From Streptomyces colonosanans (GTDB lineage Bacteria; Actinomycetota; Actinomycetes; Streptomycetales; Streptomycetaceae): a stretch of 64,000 nt of DNA. Under the pieces are notes generated by a model that saw nothing but the letters and a program-made list of their open reading frames with translations, ran no database searches and was not told where the DNA came from. A program made the position numbers and the translations under genes. Each line of letters opens with the position of its first letter. Within the stretch, counting starts at the first letter, position 1. The DNA lies in the NCBI RefSeq assembly GCF_001866645.1, contig NZ_MLYP01000008.1, forward strand, positions 1 to 64,000, read 5' to 3'. Below are positions 34,802-42,819 of this stretch, piece by piece.

Positions 34802-35818
34802 GTGCTGATTGCTCAGCGTCCCTCACTGACCGAAGAGGTCGTCGACGAGTTCCGCTCCCGGTTCGTGATCGAGCCACTGGAGCCGGGCTTCGGCTACACC
34901 CTCGGCAACTCCCTTCGTCGTACGCTCCTCTCCTCGATCCCGGGTGCGGCGGTCACGTCCATCCGCATCGACGGCGTTCTGCACGAGTTCACCACCGTGC
35001 CGGGCGTCAAGGAGGACGTCACCGACCTGATCCTCAACCTCAAGCAACTGGTCGTCTCCTCCGAGCACGACGAGCCGGTCGTGATGTACCTGCGCAAGCA
35101 GGGCCCGGGTCTGGTCACGGCCGCCGACATCGCGCCCCCGGCCGGTGTCGAGGTGCACAACCCCGACCTGGTCCTCGCCACGCTCAACGGCAAGGGCAAG
35201 CTGGAGATGGAGCTGACCGTCGAGCGCGGTCGCGGTTACGTCTCCGCCGTGCAGAACAAGCAGGCGGGCCAGGAGATCGGCCGTGTTCCGGTCGACTCCA
35301 TCTACTCGCCGGTTCTCAAGGTCACCTACAAGGTCGAGGCGACCCGTGTCGAGCAGCGCACCGACTTCGACAAGCTGATCGTCGACGTCGAGACCAAGCA
35401 GGCCATGCGTCCGCGTGACGCCATGGCGTCCGCCGGTAAGACCCTGGTGGAGCTGTTCGGTCTGGCCCGCGAACTCAACATCGACGCCGAGGGCATCGAC
35501 ATGGGCCCGTCCCCGACGGACGCCGCCCTGGCCGCCGACCTCGCGCTGCCGATCGAGGAGCTGGAGCTCACGGTCCGCTCCTACAACTGCCTCAAGCGTG
35601 AGGGCGTCCACTCGGTGGGTGAGCTCCTGGCGCGCTCCGAGGCCGACCTGCTGGACATCCGCAACTTCGGTGCGAAGTCCATCGACGAGGTCAAGGCGAA
35701 GCTGGCCGGCCTGGGCCTGGCCCTGAAGGACAGCCCGCCCGGATTCGACCCGACCGCCGCCGTCTTCGACGCGGACGACAACGCGAGTACGGGTTTCACG
35801 GAGACCGAGCAGTACTGA
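34802..35818 (+). CDS. rpoA: RNA polymerase alpha subunit, out-of-context copy
   Basis: A 338-aa complete RpoA. The N-terminal domain (assembly, residues 1-230) starts [20 protein letters not shown] and includes [20 protein letters not shown]. The C-terminal domain (about 250-320) carries the DNA/activator contacts in [20 protein letters not shown] and [21 protein letters not shown] precedes the GTG as in the normal gene. It lacks rpsM, rpsK, rpsD and rplQ around it, so it is very probably an extra copy of rpoA rather than the ribosomal-operon gene. All functional regions look intact. Confidence 0.93.
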   Translation: MLIAQRPSLTEEVVDEFRSRFVIEPLEPGFGYTLGNSLRRTLLSSIPGAAVTSIRIDGVLHEFTTVPGVKEDVTDLILNLKQLVVSSEHDEPVVMYLRKQGPGLVTAADIAPPAGVEVHNPDLVLATLNGKGKLEMELTVERGRGYVSAVQNKQAGQEIGRVPVDSIYSPVLKVTYKVEATRVEQRTDFDKLIVDVETKQAMRPRDAMASAGKTLVELFGLARELNIDAEGIDMGPSPTDAALAADLALPIEELELTVRSYNCLKREGVHSVGELLARSEADLLDIRNFGAKSIDEVKAKLAGLGLALKDSPPGFDPTAAVFDADDNASTGFTETEQY

Positions 35819-36429
35819 ACGCTGCGCCGGGTCGCGGGAGAGCCACGAAGGCAGAGGAGCCGGCGATGAGCACCGGCCGACCGCACCCGGTTCCTCGAGG
35901 GCCCACCGGCGGAGATGCAGACGCCCAAGCCCTCCGAACCTGATCAAGATGGCGAAGGCGGCCGCCAGCTTTACCGTGGCTTGCCTTCTGTCCCCCGGGT
36001 GCGGCCGAGAACGCCGCCTGACGCGCCGTCCCCCGTTTGTACCCCGGGACACGAAACAGCCCCCTCGGAGATCACTCCGAGGGGGCTGTTCGATGCATAT
36101 TGCTCCGCTGGTGCTGTGGCCGGAAAGGCTTGCCGGAAAGCTCGCGGCGTCCGGTGCTGGGGGCACCTCCCACGCCCTTCAGACCGTGGGGGAGCATCGC
36201 AAGGCGAAGTATCACCCGCGTACTGGATGTACTCGAGCTCCGGCGTCGGCGGCGGTGCCTCCTCCTCGTACTCGGTGTCGAGCAAGACCGGGAACGGCAC
36301 GCACCTCTGTGCCGTAGCGGTATGAGCTGCGCCGTCGTGGTGGATCCTCACGCAGAGGGAGGCTTCTTTGGAGGCCGCCGATCCTGAGGCGGACTCGCAA
36401 CGGAGTCCTCGCAGCTCAGTGGCAGTGAC
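35819..36429. other. 610-base region downstream of rpoA
   Basis: Contains the strong terminator at 36055-36090 and, near 36160-36190, a hairpin related to Streptomyces REP elements (CTCCCAC / GTGGGGGAG). A possible decayed coding tail (YWMYSSSGVGGGASSSY, plus strand, ending near 36325) is seen, but no start or family can be supported. Confidence 0.5.
36055..36090 (+). terminator. Long perfect hairpin terminator
   Basis: A 15-bp perfect stem (AACAGCCCCCTCGGA and its complement) with a 6-nt loop. It may end rpoA transcripts or belong to a lost neighbouring gene. Confidence 0.85.
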
Positions 36430-37674
36430 TCAGCGCTGTATCGATCGCAACGCCTGTGGTGCAAGGCGTGTCACTCGGCTGGCCCGGGACTCCAGGTAGC
36501 GTTGCTCGGCGAGGCTGGCGGTGGACTTCGCGGCGCGCCGGTAGTGCTCGTACGCCCCCGCCGCGTCGCCGGTCTTCTCCAGCAGATGCGCCCGTACAGA
36601 CAGCAGCCGGTGATGCCCGGCCATCCGGTCGTCGCTGTCCAACGTGGACAGCAGGGTGAGCCCGGCCTGAGGGCCCTCGGTCTCGGCGAGCGCGATCGCG
36701 CGGTTGAGGGTGACCATCGGGTTGGGCGCGATCCGTTCCAGGATCAGGTAAAGGGCGTGCACCTGTGGCCAGTTGGTCTCCTCGGCCGTGTCCGCGTCAG
36801 CGTGTGTGGCGGCGATGCCGGCCTGCAGCTGGTAAGGCCCCAGAGCCGGGCCGGCCAGCGACGCCTTGACCAGCTCGGTGCCCTCGTCGATCAGCGCGCG
36901 GTCCCACTTGCTGCGGTCCTGCTCGTCCAGCGGCACCAGGTCGCCGGACGCTGTCGTACGTGCCTTGCGACGGGCGTGGGTCAGCAGCATCAGCGCGAGC
37001 AGACCGGTCACCTCGCTGTCCTCGGGCAGCTGCGCGTGCACCGTCCTGGTCAGCCGGATCGCCTCGTGCGCGAGGTCGGCGCGGTGCAGGTGGCTGCCCG
37101 AGGAGGCGGTGTAGCCCTCGTTGAAGATCAGGTAGAGCACGTGCAGGACGACCCGTAGCCGCTCCTCGAGCACCGCACCGTCCGGCAGGGTGAACGTGCT
37201 GCCGGCGGCCTTGATGCGTTGCTTGGCCCGACTGATCCTTGCCGCCATCGTGGCCTCCGGCACCAGGAACGCGTGGGCGATCTCGGCGGTGGTCAGGCCG
37301 CCGACCGCCCGTAGCGTCAGGGCGGTCTGGGAGGCTGCGGTCAGCTTCGGATGGCAGCACAGGAACAACAGTACGAGCGTGTCGTCGGTGTCCGGCACCT
37401 CGGCGGGCGGGGCCTCCATGGCGGTCGCGGCCTCCCGTTCGCGGCGGGCGTGGTCGCTGCGCATCCGGTCGATGAGCCGACGGGAGGCGACCGTCGCCAG
37501 CCAGCCGCGCGGGTTGTTCGGCACTCCCTCGGCGGGCCACTGGACGGTGGCGGCGAGGACGGCTTCCTGCACAGCGTCCTCGCAGTCCTCGAACTGGCCG
37601 TGTCGTCGTACCAGCGCGCCGAGGACCTGCGGCGTGAGCTCACGCAGCAGGTCCTCGATGTTCGGTGCGGTCAT
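36430..37674 (-). CDS. ECF42-type sigma factor with TPR-like C-terminal extension
   Basis: A 414-aa sigma factor. The sigma-2 region is near residues 10-75 (DAVQEAVLAATVQWPAEGVPNNPRGWLATVASRRLID), and sigma-4 is near 110-160 (LTLRAVGGLTTAEIAHAFLVPEATMAARISRAKQRI). A 250-residue helical extension follows, with FNEGYTASSG and LNRAIALAETEGPQAGL. This architecture is ECF42 (family knowledge), normally paired with a YciI/DGPF protein rather than an anti-sigma factor. It overlaps the upstream yciI-like gene by 4 nt. Confidence 0.92.
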   Translation of the reverse strand: MTAPNIEDLLRELTPQVLGALVRRHGQFEDCEDAVQEAVLAATVQWPAEGVPNNPRGWLATVASRRLIDRMRSDHARREREAATAMEAPPAEVPDTDDTLVLLFLCCHPKLTAASQTALTLRAVGGLTTAEIAHAFLVPEATMAARISRAKQRIKAAGSTFTLPDGAVLEERLRVVLHVLYLIFNEGYTASSGSHLHRADLAHEAIRLTRTVHAQLPEDSEVTGLLALMLLTHARRKARTTASGDLVPLDEQDRSKWDRALIDEGTELVKASLAGPALGPYQLQAGIAATHADADTAEETNWPQVHALYLILERIAPNPMVTLNRAIALAETEGPQAGLTLLSTLDSDDRMAGHHRLLSVRAHLLEKTGDAAGAYEHYRRAAKSTASLAEQRYLESRASRVTRLAPQALRSIQR

Positions 37675-38042
37675 GCTTCCAAGTGTCCGTCAGCGAACAT
37701 GACCTGCCGCACCTCGACGCCCAGCCCGTCGATCGCGGCGTCCGGGATCTGCGTGGCCAGCTCGATCGCCCGGTCCTTGTCCTCGCAGTCGACCAGGTAG
37801 AAGCCACCCAGGTGCTCCTTGGCCTCCAGGAAGGGGCCGTCAGTGACCACCGGCTGGCCGTTGCGCACGCTCACCACGGCGGCCTGTGACGGGTCGACGA
37901 GGGCCTGCGTGGTGATCAGCTCGCCGGACTGCTTCAGCGACTGGATGAACCTGCCGTGGCCTTCGCCGATCGCCGCCTTCTCGGCGTCGGTCAGCGCGTC
38001 CAGCACGGCCGGGTTGATGTGCAGGCTGATAAGGAACTGCAT
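37671..38042 (-). CDS. YciI-like (DGPF domain) protein
   Basis: A 123-aa YciI-like protein. The hallmark TDGPFLEAKEHLGGFYLVDCEDKDRAIELATQIP holds the DGPF motif, and strands MQFLISLHINP at the start give the ferredoxin-like fold. GAGGAG precedes the ATG. It is translationally coupled to the ECF42 gene downstream (ATGA overlap), the conserved pairing of this sigma group. Function of DGPF proteins is not established; a role in sensing or in the regulated enzymatic response is possible. Confidence 0.92.
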   Translation of the reverse strand: MQFLISLHINPAVLDALTDAEKAAIGEGHGRFIQSLKQSGELITTQALVDPSQAAVVSVRNGQPVVTDGPFLEAKEHLGGFYLVDCEDKDRAIELATQIPDAAIDGLGVEVRQVMFADGHLEA

Positions 38043-38111
38043 GTCGTACTCCTCATGGTTCGCGAGCCCCGGCAGGGCCCTTCGCCTGGTGGTCGGAGCC
38101 GCCGCTGCCGT

Positions 38112-38156
38112 CTTGACATCGTCCGCCGAAAGACTCCACACGAGTCCGATGTCAAG
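38112..38156. promoter_or_regulatory. Nested inverted repeat in the yciI-MFS divergent promoter region
   Basis: Perfect 10-bp arms CTTGACATCG (38112-38121) and CGATGTCAAG (38147-38156) enclose an inner GACTC-cacac-GAGTC hairpin. Each arm contains a TTGACA -35-like sequence facing inward to its own strand, so this may be a divergent promoter/operator. Confidence 0.5.
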
Positions 38157-38212
38157 AACCTCTCCGCCGCTCCGACCAACGGGCGAAACGTCAAGAGAAC
38201 AGAGAGGTTCGG

Positions 38213-39706
38213 ATGCGAGTCAACCGGGCGTGGCTGGGGCTGATTCTCCTCATGCTGCCGACCTTCCTCGTCGCGTTGGACACGACGGCGCTGCTCCTCG
38301 CACTCCCGCGGCTGAGCGCCGACCTGGGGGCGGACAACGTCGAGCAGCTGTGGATCAGTGACAGCTACGGATTCATGGTGGCCGGCCTGGTCATCACGAT
38401 GGGGACGCTCGGCGACCGGATCGGCCGCCGCCGGCTGCTGATGATCGGCGCGGCGGCGTTCGCTGTGCTGTCGGTCGTGAGCGCGTTCGCGGTCGACCCG
38501 CTGATGCTGATCGTCGTGCGTGCACTGCTGGGCGTTGCCGGGGCGACGCTGGCGCCGTCGACCCTGGCGTTGATCACCAACATGTTCCGCGACGAACGCC
38601 AGCGCGGGAAGGCGATCGCGATGTGGGCGACCTGCCAGTTCGTCGGCGGCGCGATCGGACCCGTGCTCGGCGGGTTCCTGCTCCAGTACTTCTGGTGGGG
38701 GTCGGTGTTCCTGGTATCGGTGCCGGCGATGGCGTTGTTGCTGATCGCCGGACCGGTCCTGCTGCCGGAGTTCCGCAGCGACCATGCCGGGCGGCTGGAG
38801 CCGGTCAGCGTCGGCATGTCGCTCGCAGCGGTACTGCTGATGATCTACGGCATCAAGCAACTGGCCGTCGAGAGCGCGCCGTTCGTGCCGGCCGTCGCTC
38901 TCGCCGTCGGCGCAGCGACCGGTGTGGCATTCGTGCGCCGGCAGCTGCGGCTTTCCACGCCGCTGCTGGACCTGCGACTGCTGCACAGTCGCCCGTTCAC
39001 GGCCGTGCTCGTCGCACTGGTCTTCGCCGGCATCGCCATGGCCGGGACGGGCCTGCTGGTGACCCAGTATCTGCAGAACGTGCTGGGCTACTCGCCGGCC
39101 GCGTCGGCGCTGCTGTTTGCCCCCATGGGCCTGGGCGTGGCGGTCGGCACTATGGCCGCGCCGGCGCTGGCCAGGCGGATGACGCAGACGACCGCGATCG
39201 CCGGAGGCCTGGCTGTGTCGGCGCTGGGCGGCCTGCTGCTGGTCGGCGTCGCCGGGGCGCGCGCCCTGCCGCTGGTGATGACCGGCATCACCGTACTTGC
39301 GCTGGGCACAGGACCGCTCTTCGCGCTGGGCACCGGGCTGGTGGTCGGGTCGGTGGCGCCAGAGCGAGCCGGCTCGGCGGCGTCGATGTCGGAGACCGGC
39401 AACTACATCGGCGGCTCTCTTGGCTTCGCGCTGCTCGGCGTGGTGGCCGCGGTGGTCTACCGCAGCCGGATGGACGGCACGTCGGACTCCCTGGCCGGCG
39501 CGGTCGCCGCCAGCCGGCACCTTCCCGCCGGCCAGGGCGCGGAACTGCTGCACACCGCGCGGGAGGCATTCACCGCCAGCCTGCACGTCACGGGCGTCGT
39601 CGCCGCGGTCATCTTCGCCGGGCTGGCTGTGCTGATTCCGACCATGCGCCCGGCAACCAGGACCACCCCGGCCGCACTCCCCGACCACGAGGCGACGCGC
39701 TCATAG
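38213..39706 (+). CDS. MFS drug exporter, DHA2 (14-TMS, QacA-like) family
   Basis: A 497-aa polytopic membrane protein with about 14 hydrophobic helices. Motifs: LDTTALLLALPRLSADL in TM1 (motif D1), GTLGDRIGRRRLLMIG (motif A), and LAPSTLALITNMFRDERQRGKAIAMWA leading to GGAIGPVLGGFLL (motif C). Such antiporters expel lipophilic cations and antibiotics. GAGAGG precedes the ATG. It is divergent from the ECF42/YciI pair and may be one of its targets. Confidence 0.9.
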   Translation: MRVNRAWLGLILLMLPTFLVALDTTALLLALPRLSADLGADNVEQLWISDSYGFMVAGLVITMGTLGDRIGRRRLLMIGAAAFAVLSVVSAFAVDPLMLIVVRALLGVAGATLAPSTLALITNMFRDERQRGKAIAMWATCQFVGGAIGPVLGGFLLQYFWWGSVFLVSVPAMALLLIAGPVLLPEFRSDHAGRLEPVSVGMSLAAVLLMIYGIKQLAVESAPFVPAVALAVGAATGVAFVRRQLRLSTPLLDLRLLHSRPFTAVLVALVFAGIAMAGTGLLVTQYLQNVLGYSPAASALLFAPMGLGVAVGTMAAPALARRMTQTTAIAGGLAVSALGGLLLVGVAGARALPLVMTGITVLALGTGPLFALGTGLVVGSVAPERAGSAASMSETGNYIGGSLGFALLGVVAAVVYRSRMDGTSDSLAGAVAASRHLPAGQGAELLHTAREAFTASLHVTGVVAAVIFAGLAVLIPTMRPATRTTPAALPDHEATRS

Positions 39707-39723
39707 CCCTGCCGAGGCCAACG

Positions 39724-40015
39724 TCACGCGTCTGCCGGGCGCGTGGTGTTGAGCCGGTTGAGCCGGGTGATCAGCCGGCGGTTGGCGGCTCGTGCGGCCT
39801 GGAAATCCTGGTTGGAATTGATCACCGAGTCTGCGGCCTCCCGGGCGAGCAATCTTGATGATCTCCCGGCTGCCATCGGTCACGGATTCGCGGTGCCCGT
39901 CACTGTGTTGCGCCTCGATCTCAAAGCCCGCCTCGGTCAGGAAGGCGCCCAGCGCTGCGGCGTCAAGGAAGCGCAGGCTCGCGCGATCGACGCGAAGCAC
40001 CGTGCCCGTCAGGAT
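39724..40015 (-). pseudogene. Remnants: DUF6262-like tail and methyltransferase tail
   Basis: Two scraps on the minus strand. 39845-40015 reads LRFLDAAALGAFLTEAGFEI then REIIKIARPGG, the C-terminal end of a SAM-dependent methyltransferase. 39724-39842 reads DFQAARAANRRLITRLNRLN to a stop, like the coiled-coil end of a DUF6262 protein. Neither has an upstream part. The rest of 39707-40198 holds no gene. Confidence 0.6.
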
Positions 40016-40198
40016 CGGCCGTTGTCCCGTGGAAGGTGCAAAGGGCGATCGGGCCCGCGGATGGAAGCCGCCTACAGGCTGGCAAGTCTCTTGACCAAAT
40101 GGCCCAGTGGACAGCCAGGGCCGGGCCGAGGATGGTGGAAATGGAGGGATGCCCACACTCCCCCTGCCCTCCGATCCATCATCATCAGGGAGTCCGTC

Positions 40199-40528
40199 AT
40201 GACAGCCATCGACCCGGAAGAAGTCGCTGCTGCCGCCGCGCCCGACACACTCGGACGCTACCTGGCCGAATTGGCCCGGCCGGCTGGAGAGCAGACGTCG
40301 GGCCCGGCGCCTTCCGTCCGCACGACGGAGCACCAGGGGCAGCGGATCACGGTCACCACCACCTACGACGTCGTCGTGGACGGGACACCGGTGACGGCCC
40401 AGCTGCACGTGGCTGACAGCGGCATGCTGTACAGCCCCGCCCTGCCCTATCACCAGTTCACCTCGGCGCTGGACGCCGTCCGGGCACTGATGTCCACCTA
40501 TCCCGACCACTTCGGAGGAGGCGGCTGA
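40199..40528 (+). CDS. Small protein encoded with tyrosinase (109 aa)
   Basis: A 109-aa acidic protein. It has no signal peptide and no resemblance to the MelC1 copper chaperone. The C-terminal part (YDVVVDGTPVTAQLHVADSGMLYSPALPYHQFTSALDAV) looks like a compact alpha-beta domain. AGGGAG precedes the ATG. Its stop lies one base before the tyrosinase ATG, so the two are coupled and it is probably a partner or chaperone of that enzyme (inference). Confidence 0.7.
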   Translation: MTAIDPEEVAAAAAPDTLGRYLAELARPAGEQTSGPAPSVRTTEHQGQRITVTTTYDVVVDGTPVTAQLHVADSGMLYSPALPYHQFTSALDAVRALMSTYPDHFGGGG

Positions 40529-40529
40529 G

Positions 40530-41537
40530 ATGGCCTTGGTCCGGAGAAACATCCTGCACGACCAGAACGCGGCGAAGAAATACATCACGGGCGTCGGCCT
40601 GCTCAAGAAGGAGTCGACCGGGCGCACCACCAACAGCTTCGGCATCCCGGGCCCGGTAAACCCGGTGTACACGTACGACCTGTTCGTGATCTGGCACATC
40701 CGGGCGGGAATGTTCCCCATTCCGCGGAACGGCGACCCGATGCTGCGCAACTACGCCCACCGGGGGCCGGTCTTTCTGCCGTGGCACCGGTTGATGCTCA
40801 TCCTCCTGGAGTACAACATTCAACGGATACTCGGAGACAGCAGCTTTGCGCTGCCGTACTGGGACTGGTCGGCCGACGGCGACGACGGCTCGCCGACCGA
40901 TGCCCCGATCTGGACGCCCGGGTACATGGGCGGGCAAGGCAACCCCGTCTCCGACGGGCCGTTCGGCTTCTTCCCGAACGACCCGAACAACTTCACCGTC
41001 CGCATCGAAACCGGCTCCGACGGGCAGCCGTCCCAGGCCGGGAACGGCCGGGGGCGGGGTCTGGTCCGGGAGTTTGCTCGCCCGTGGCCGGAAGGCTGGG
41101 CGACCCTGCCGACCAGCGCGGACGTGAAAGCGGCCCTCGAATTCGCGCCAGACAACCCCAACCCCAGACCGGAAGACCGGTACGACGTCATCGACTTCAG
41201 CGTCAACTCGGACGGCTTCCGCAGCCGGCTCGAAGGCTGGCGTCCAGCGACGCGGCCCTGGACGCACAATCAGGTTCACCTGTGGACGGGCGGAGACATG
41301 CTCCCCATGAGCTCCCCCAACGACCCGGTTTTCTTCCTGCACCACTGCAACGTGGACCGGACCTGGGAGAGCTGGCTGCAACGATACGGCCGGATCTACA
41401 CCCCGGACATGACAGCCCCGGATACATATGCCGGTGAGCGGATCGGCGACACCCTCGCCCTCCCCGCGAGCTACCCCTATACACCGAAAGACATGTTGGA
41501 CGTGAGCAACTGGTGCACCTACGACCAACTGCCCTGA
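40530..41537 (+). CDS. Tyrosinase-family copper oxidase
   Basis: A 335-aa type-3 copper protein. CuA region: YAHRGPVFLPWHRLMLILLEY near residues 74-94. CuB region: HNQVHLWTGGDMLPM near 245 and PVFFLHHCNVDRTWESW near 265. These supply the His ligands of both coppers. It oxidises phenols to quinones in the known family. There is no export signal. Length is above the 270-280 aa of Streptomyces MelC2, and the N-terminus has an extra 30 residues. Preceded by a small coupled gene instead of melC1. Confidence 0.9.
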   Translation: MALVRRNILHDQNAAKKYITGVGLLKKESTGRTTNSFGIPGPVNPVYTYDLFVIWHIRAGMFPIPRNGDPMLRNYAHRGPVFLPWHRLMLILLEYNIQRILGDSSFALPYWDWSADGDDGSPTDAPIWTPGYMGGQGNPVSDGPFGFFPNDPNNFTVRIETGSDGQPSQAGNGRGRGLVREFARPWPEGWATLPTSADVKAALEFAPDNPNPRPEDRYDVIDFSVNSDGFRSRLEGWRPATRPWTHNQVHLWTGGDMLPMSSPNDPVFFLHHCNVDRTWESWLQRYGRIYTPDMTAPDTYAGERIGDTLALPASYPYTPKDMLDVSNWCTYDQLP

Positions 41538-41589
41538 AATCAGCGCCACAACCACCGACCACCGCCGACGGGGCCAACACGGACGTGGC

Positions 41590-41628
41590 GGCAACGTCAC
41601 CGTGGGTTCAAATCCCACACCCTCCGCA
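41590..41628 (+). other. Displaced 3' end of a tRNA-Ser gene (attachment site)
   Basis: T-arm GTGGG-TTCAAAT-CCCAC followed by ACCCTCC, G, CA: the T stem-loop, 3' acceptor strand and end of a serine-type tRNA. No 5' half precedes it. This is what remains at the far border when an element integrates into the 3' end of a tRNA. Confidence 0.72.
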
Positions 41629-41633
41629 GGTGG

Positions 41634-41671
41634 ACGGCCTCCGACCAGCACGTTTGGTCGGAGGCCGTTTC
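41634..41671 (+). terminator. Terminator following the tRNA fragment
   Basis: Perfect 14-bp stem ACGGCCTCCGACCA with its complement, 7-nt loop, then TTT. It is probably the original tRNA terminator and also serves the convergent monooxygenase gene. Confidence 0.88.
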
Positions 41672-41824
41672 CGTTCGCGGTGCCCGTGACTGACCGTCGT
41701 TCCCGCGGTCTCCCGCTCGATCGGACACGCGAGGGGCACGCCGACCCGCTCGATGCGAGCTTGTGGCGGGACGGTCGCCGAGGTGGCCTCGGCTGGGCAG
41801 ACCGCTGTCGGGCTCTGCGGGCAC

Positions 41825-42178
41825 CTACGCTCGCTTGAACCCGTGACTCCGCTCCACTTTCGCCACATGCAGCGTGTAGCTCCGGTACCACTCGACTTGC
41901 CCGCGCTTTTGCGCCGCGCGGTGCTCAGCGTTGCTCCGCCACTCCGTGAGGGCGTCGGCGTCGCGGAAGTACCCGACGGTGATGCCCAGCCCATCAGGAG
42001 TCTGCGCATGGTCCATCCCCAGGTACCCAGGGACGTCCTTCACCAGGTCTTCCATGCGTGCGTTGGTCTCGCTGTAGCCGCTCTGGTCCTCGGTTCGCAC
42101 CGCAGTGAAGACAGCGACGTAGTAGGGGGGTTCAAAGGCCTCGACGGGCGCGACAGGCGCTTCGGAGTGATTGCTCAT
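41825..42178 (-). CDS. Antibiotic biosynthesis monooxygenase (ABM) domain protein
   Basis: A 117-aa ABM-fold protein: YYVAVFTAVRTEDQSGYSETNARMEDLVKDVPGYLGMDHAQTPDG then ITVGYFRDADALTEWRSNAEHRAAQ matches the compact ferredoxin-like quinol/monooxygenase domain (DUF/ABM) including the WRSNxEH pattern. It is soluble. A stand-alone gene next to the tRNA scar. Substrate unknown. Confidence 0.85.
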   Translation of the reverse strand: MSNHSEAPVAPVEAFEPPYYVAVFTAVRTEDQSGYSETNARMEDLVKDVPGYLGMDHAQTPDGLGITVGYFRDADALTEWRSNAEHRAAQKRGQVEWYRSYTLHVAKVERSHGFKRA

Positions 42179-42249
42179 GGCGCCACTGTGAGGCAGGACG
42201 CGCCCAATGATCCAGCGTCTTTCCTGAACGGGATACATAAGGGATCCGG

Positions 42250-42575
42250 ATCTTGACCAAAGCTCTCTCAGCTGACGTTCTCCGGCCACTTGACGGCGGG
42301 ACGTGGAGTCGCGCTCGACGTCCACGCCCGCGTCTGGCAGGAAGCCCGGGCGCTCGCCCTGTCGCCGGCCGCGGTTGCTCCACCGCCGGCTGCCCGGCCG
42401 TACGACCTCAGGCACTCGGCGCTGTCGACGTGGCTCAACTCTGGGGTGGATGCAACTGAGGTCGCCGAGCGGGCGGGCAACAGCGTTGAGGTTCTGCCGC
42501 CATGTCAAGTGCATCGACGGCAGGCAGGAGGTCGCCAACCGCAAGATTGATGAGCTGCTGCGCGAGTACGAGTGA
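42250..42575 (+). pseudogene. Tyrosine integrase C-terminal remnant (copy 2)
   Basis: The catalytic tail of a pSAM2-type integrase: ARPYDLRHSALSTWLNSGVDATEVAERAGNSVEVL, then (after a frameshift near 42495) HVKCIDGRQEVANRKIDELL and REYE-stop. The Arg-His of LRH is present, but the later GHS His is Asn and the Tyr is lost, so it is dead. Downstream sequence repeats near 44970. Confidence 0.8.
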
Positions 42576-42690
42576 CCGTGCTCGGCGCTAGCCTCCGGGC
42601 CCCTGAACTCGTCTGGGGGCCCTCCCATTTACTGAGCTCACCAGGGCGGATACCTCAAGACCATCTCCATGAATGCTCCACAGATTCTCC
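42500..42690. repeat. Diverged direct repeat, left copy (flanks TerD-nuclease gene)
   Basis: Integrase tail plus downstream spacer, sharing GCGCTAGCCTCCGGGCCCCT and CCAGGGCGGATACCTCAAGA-like stretches with 44893-45080. A GGGCCCC / GGGGCCC hairpin lies at 42597-42622. Confidence 0.7.
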
Positions 42691-42819
42691 GCGACTCCTG
42701 CGATCGCGCCCTGTGGGCACTACAGTCATCTGTGTGCGGCTGGTCACATAGTGCTGCGCATCGGACAGCTGGGGTGGGGGGTGTTCTCGTGCTCGAGTTG
42801 CGTCGTTTTGGGGGGCTTT

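Noticed and set aside
41590-41628. Complete tRNA-Ser
   Set aside because: No acceptor 5' strand or anticodon arm upstream; only the 3' end is present.
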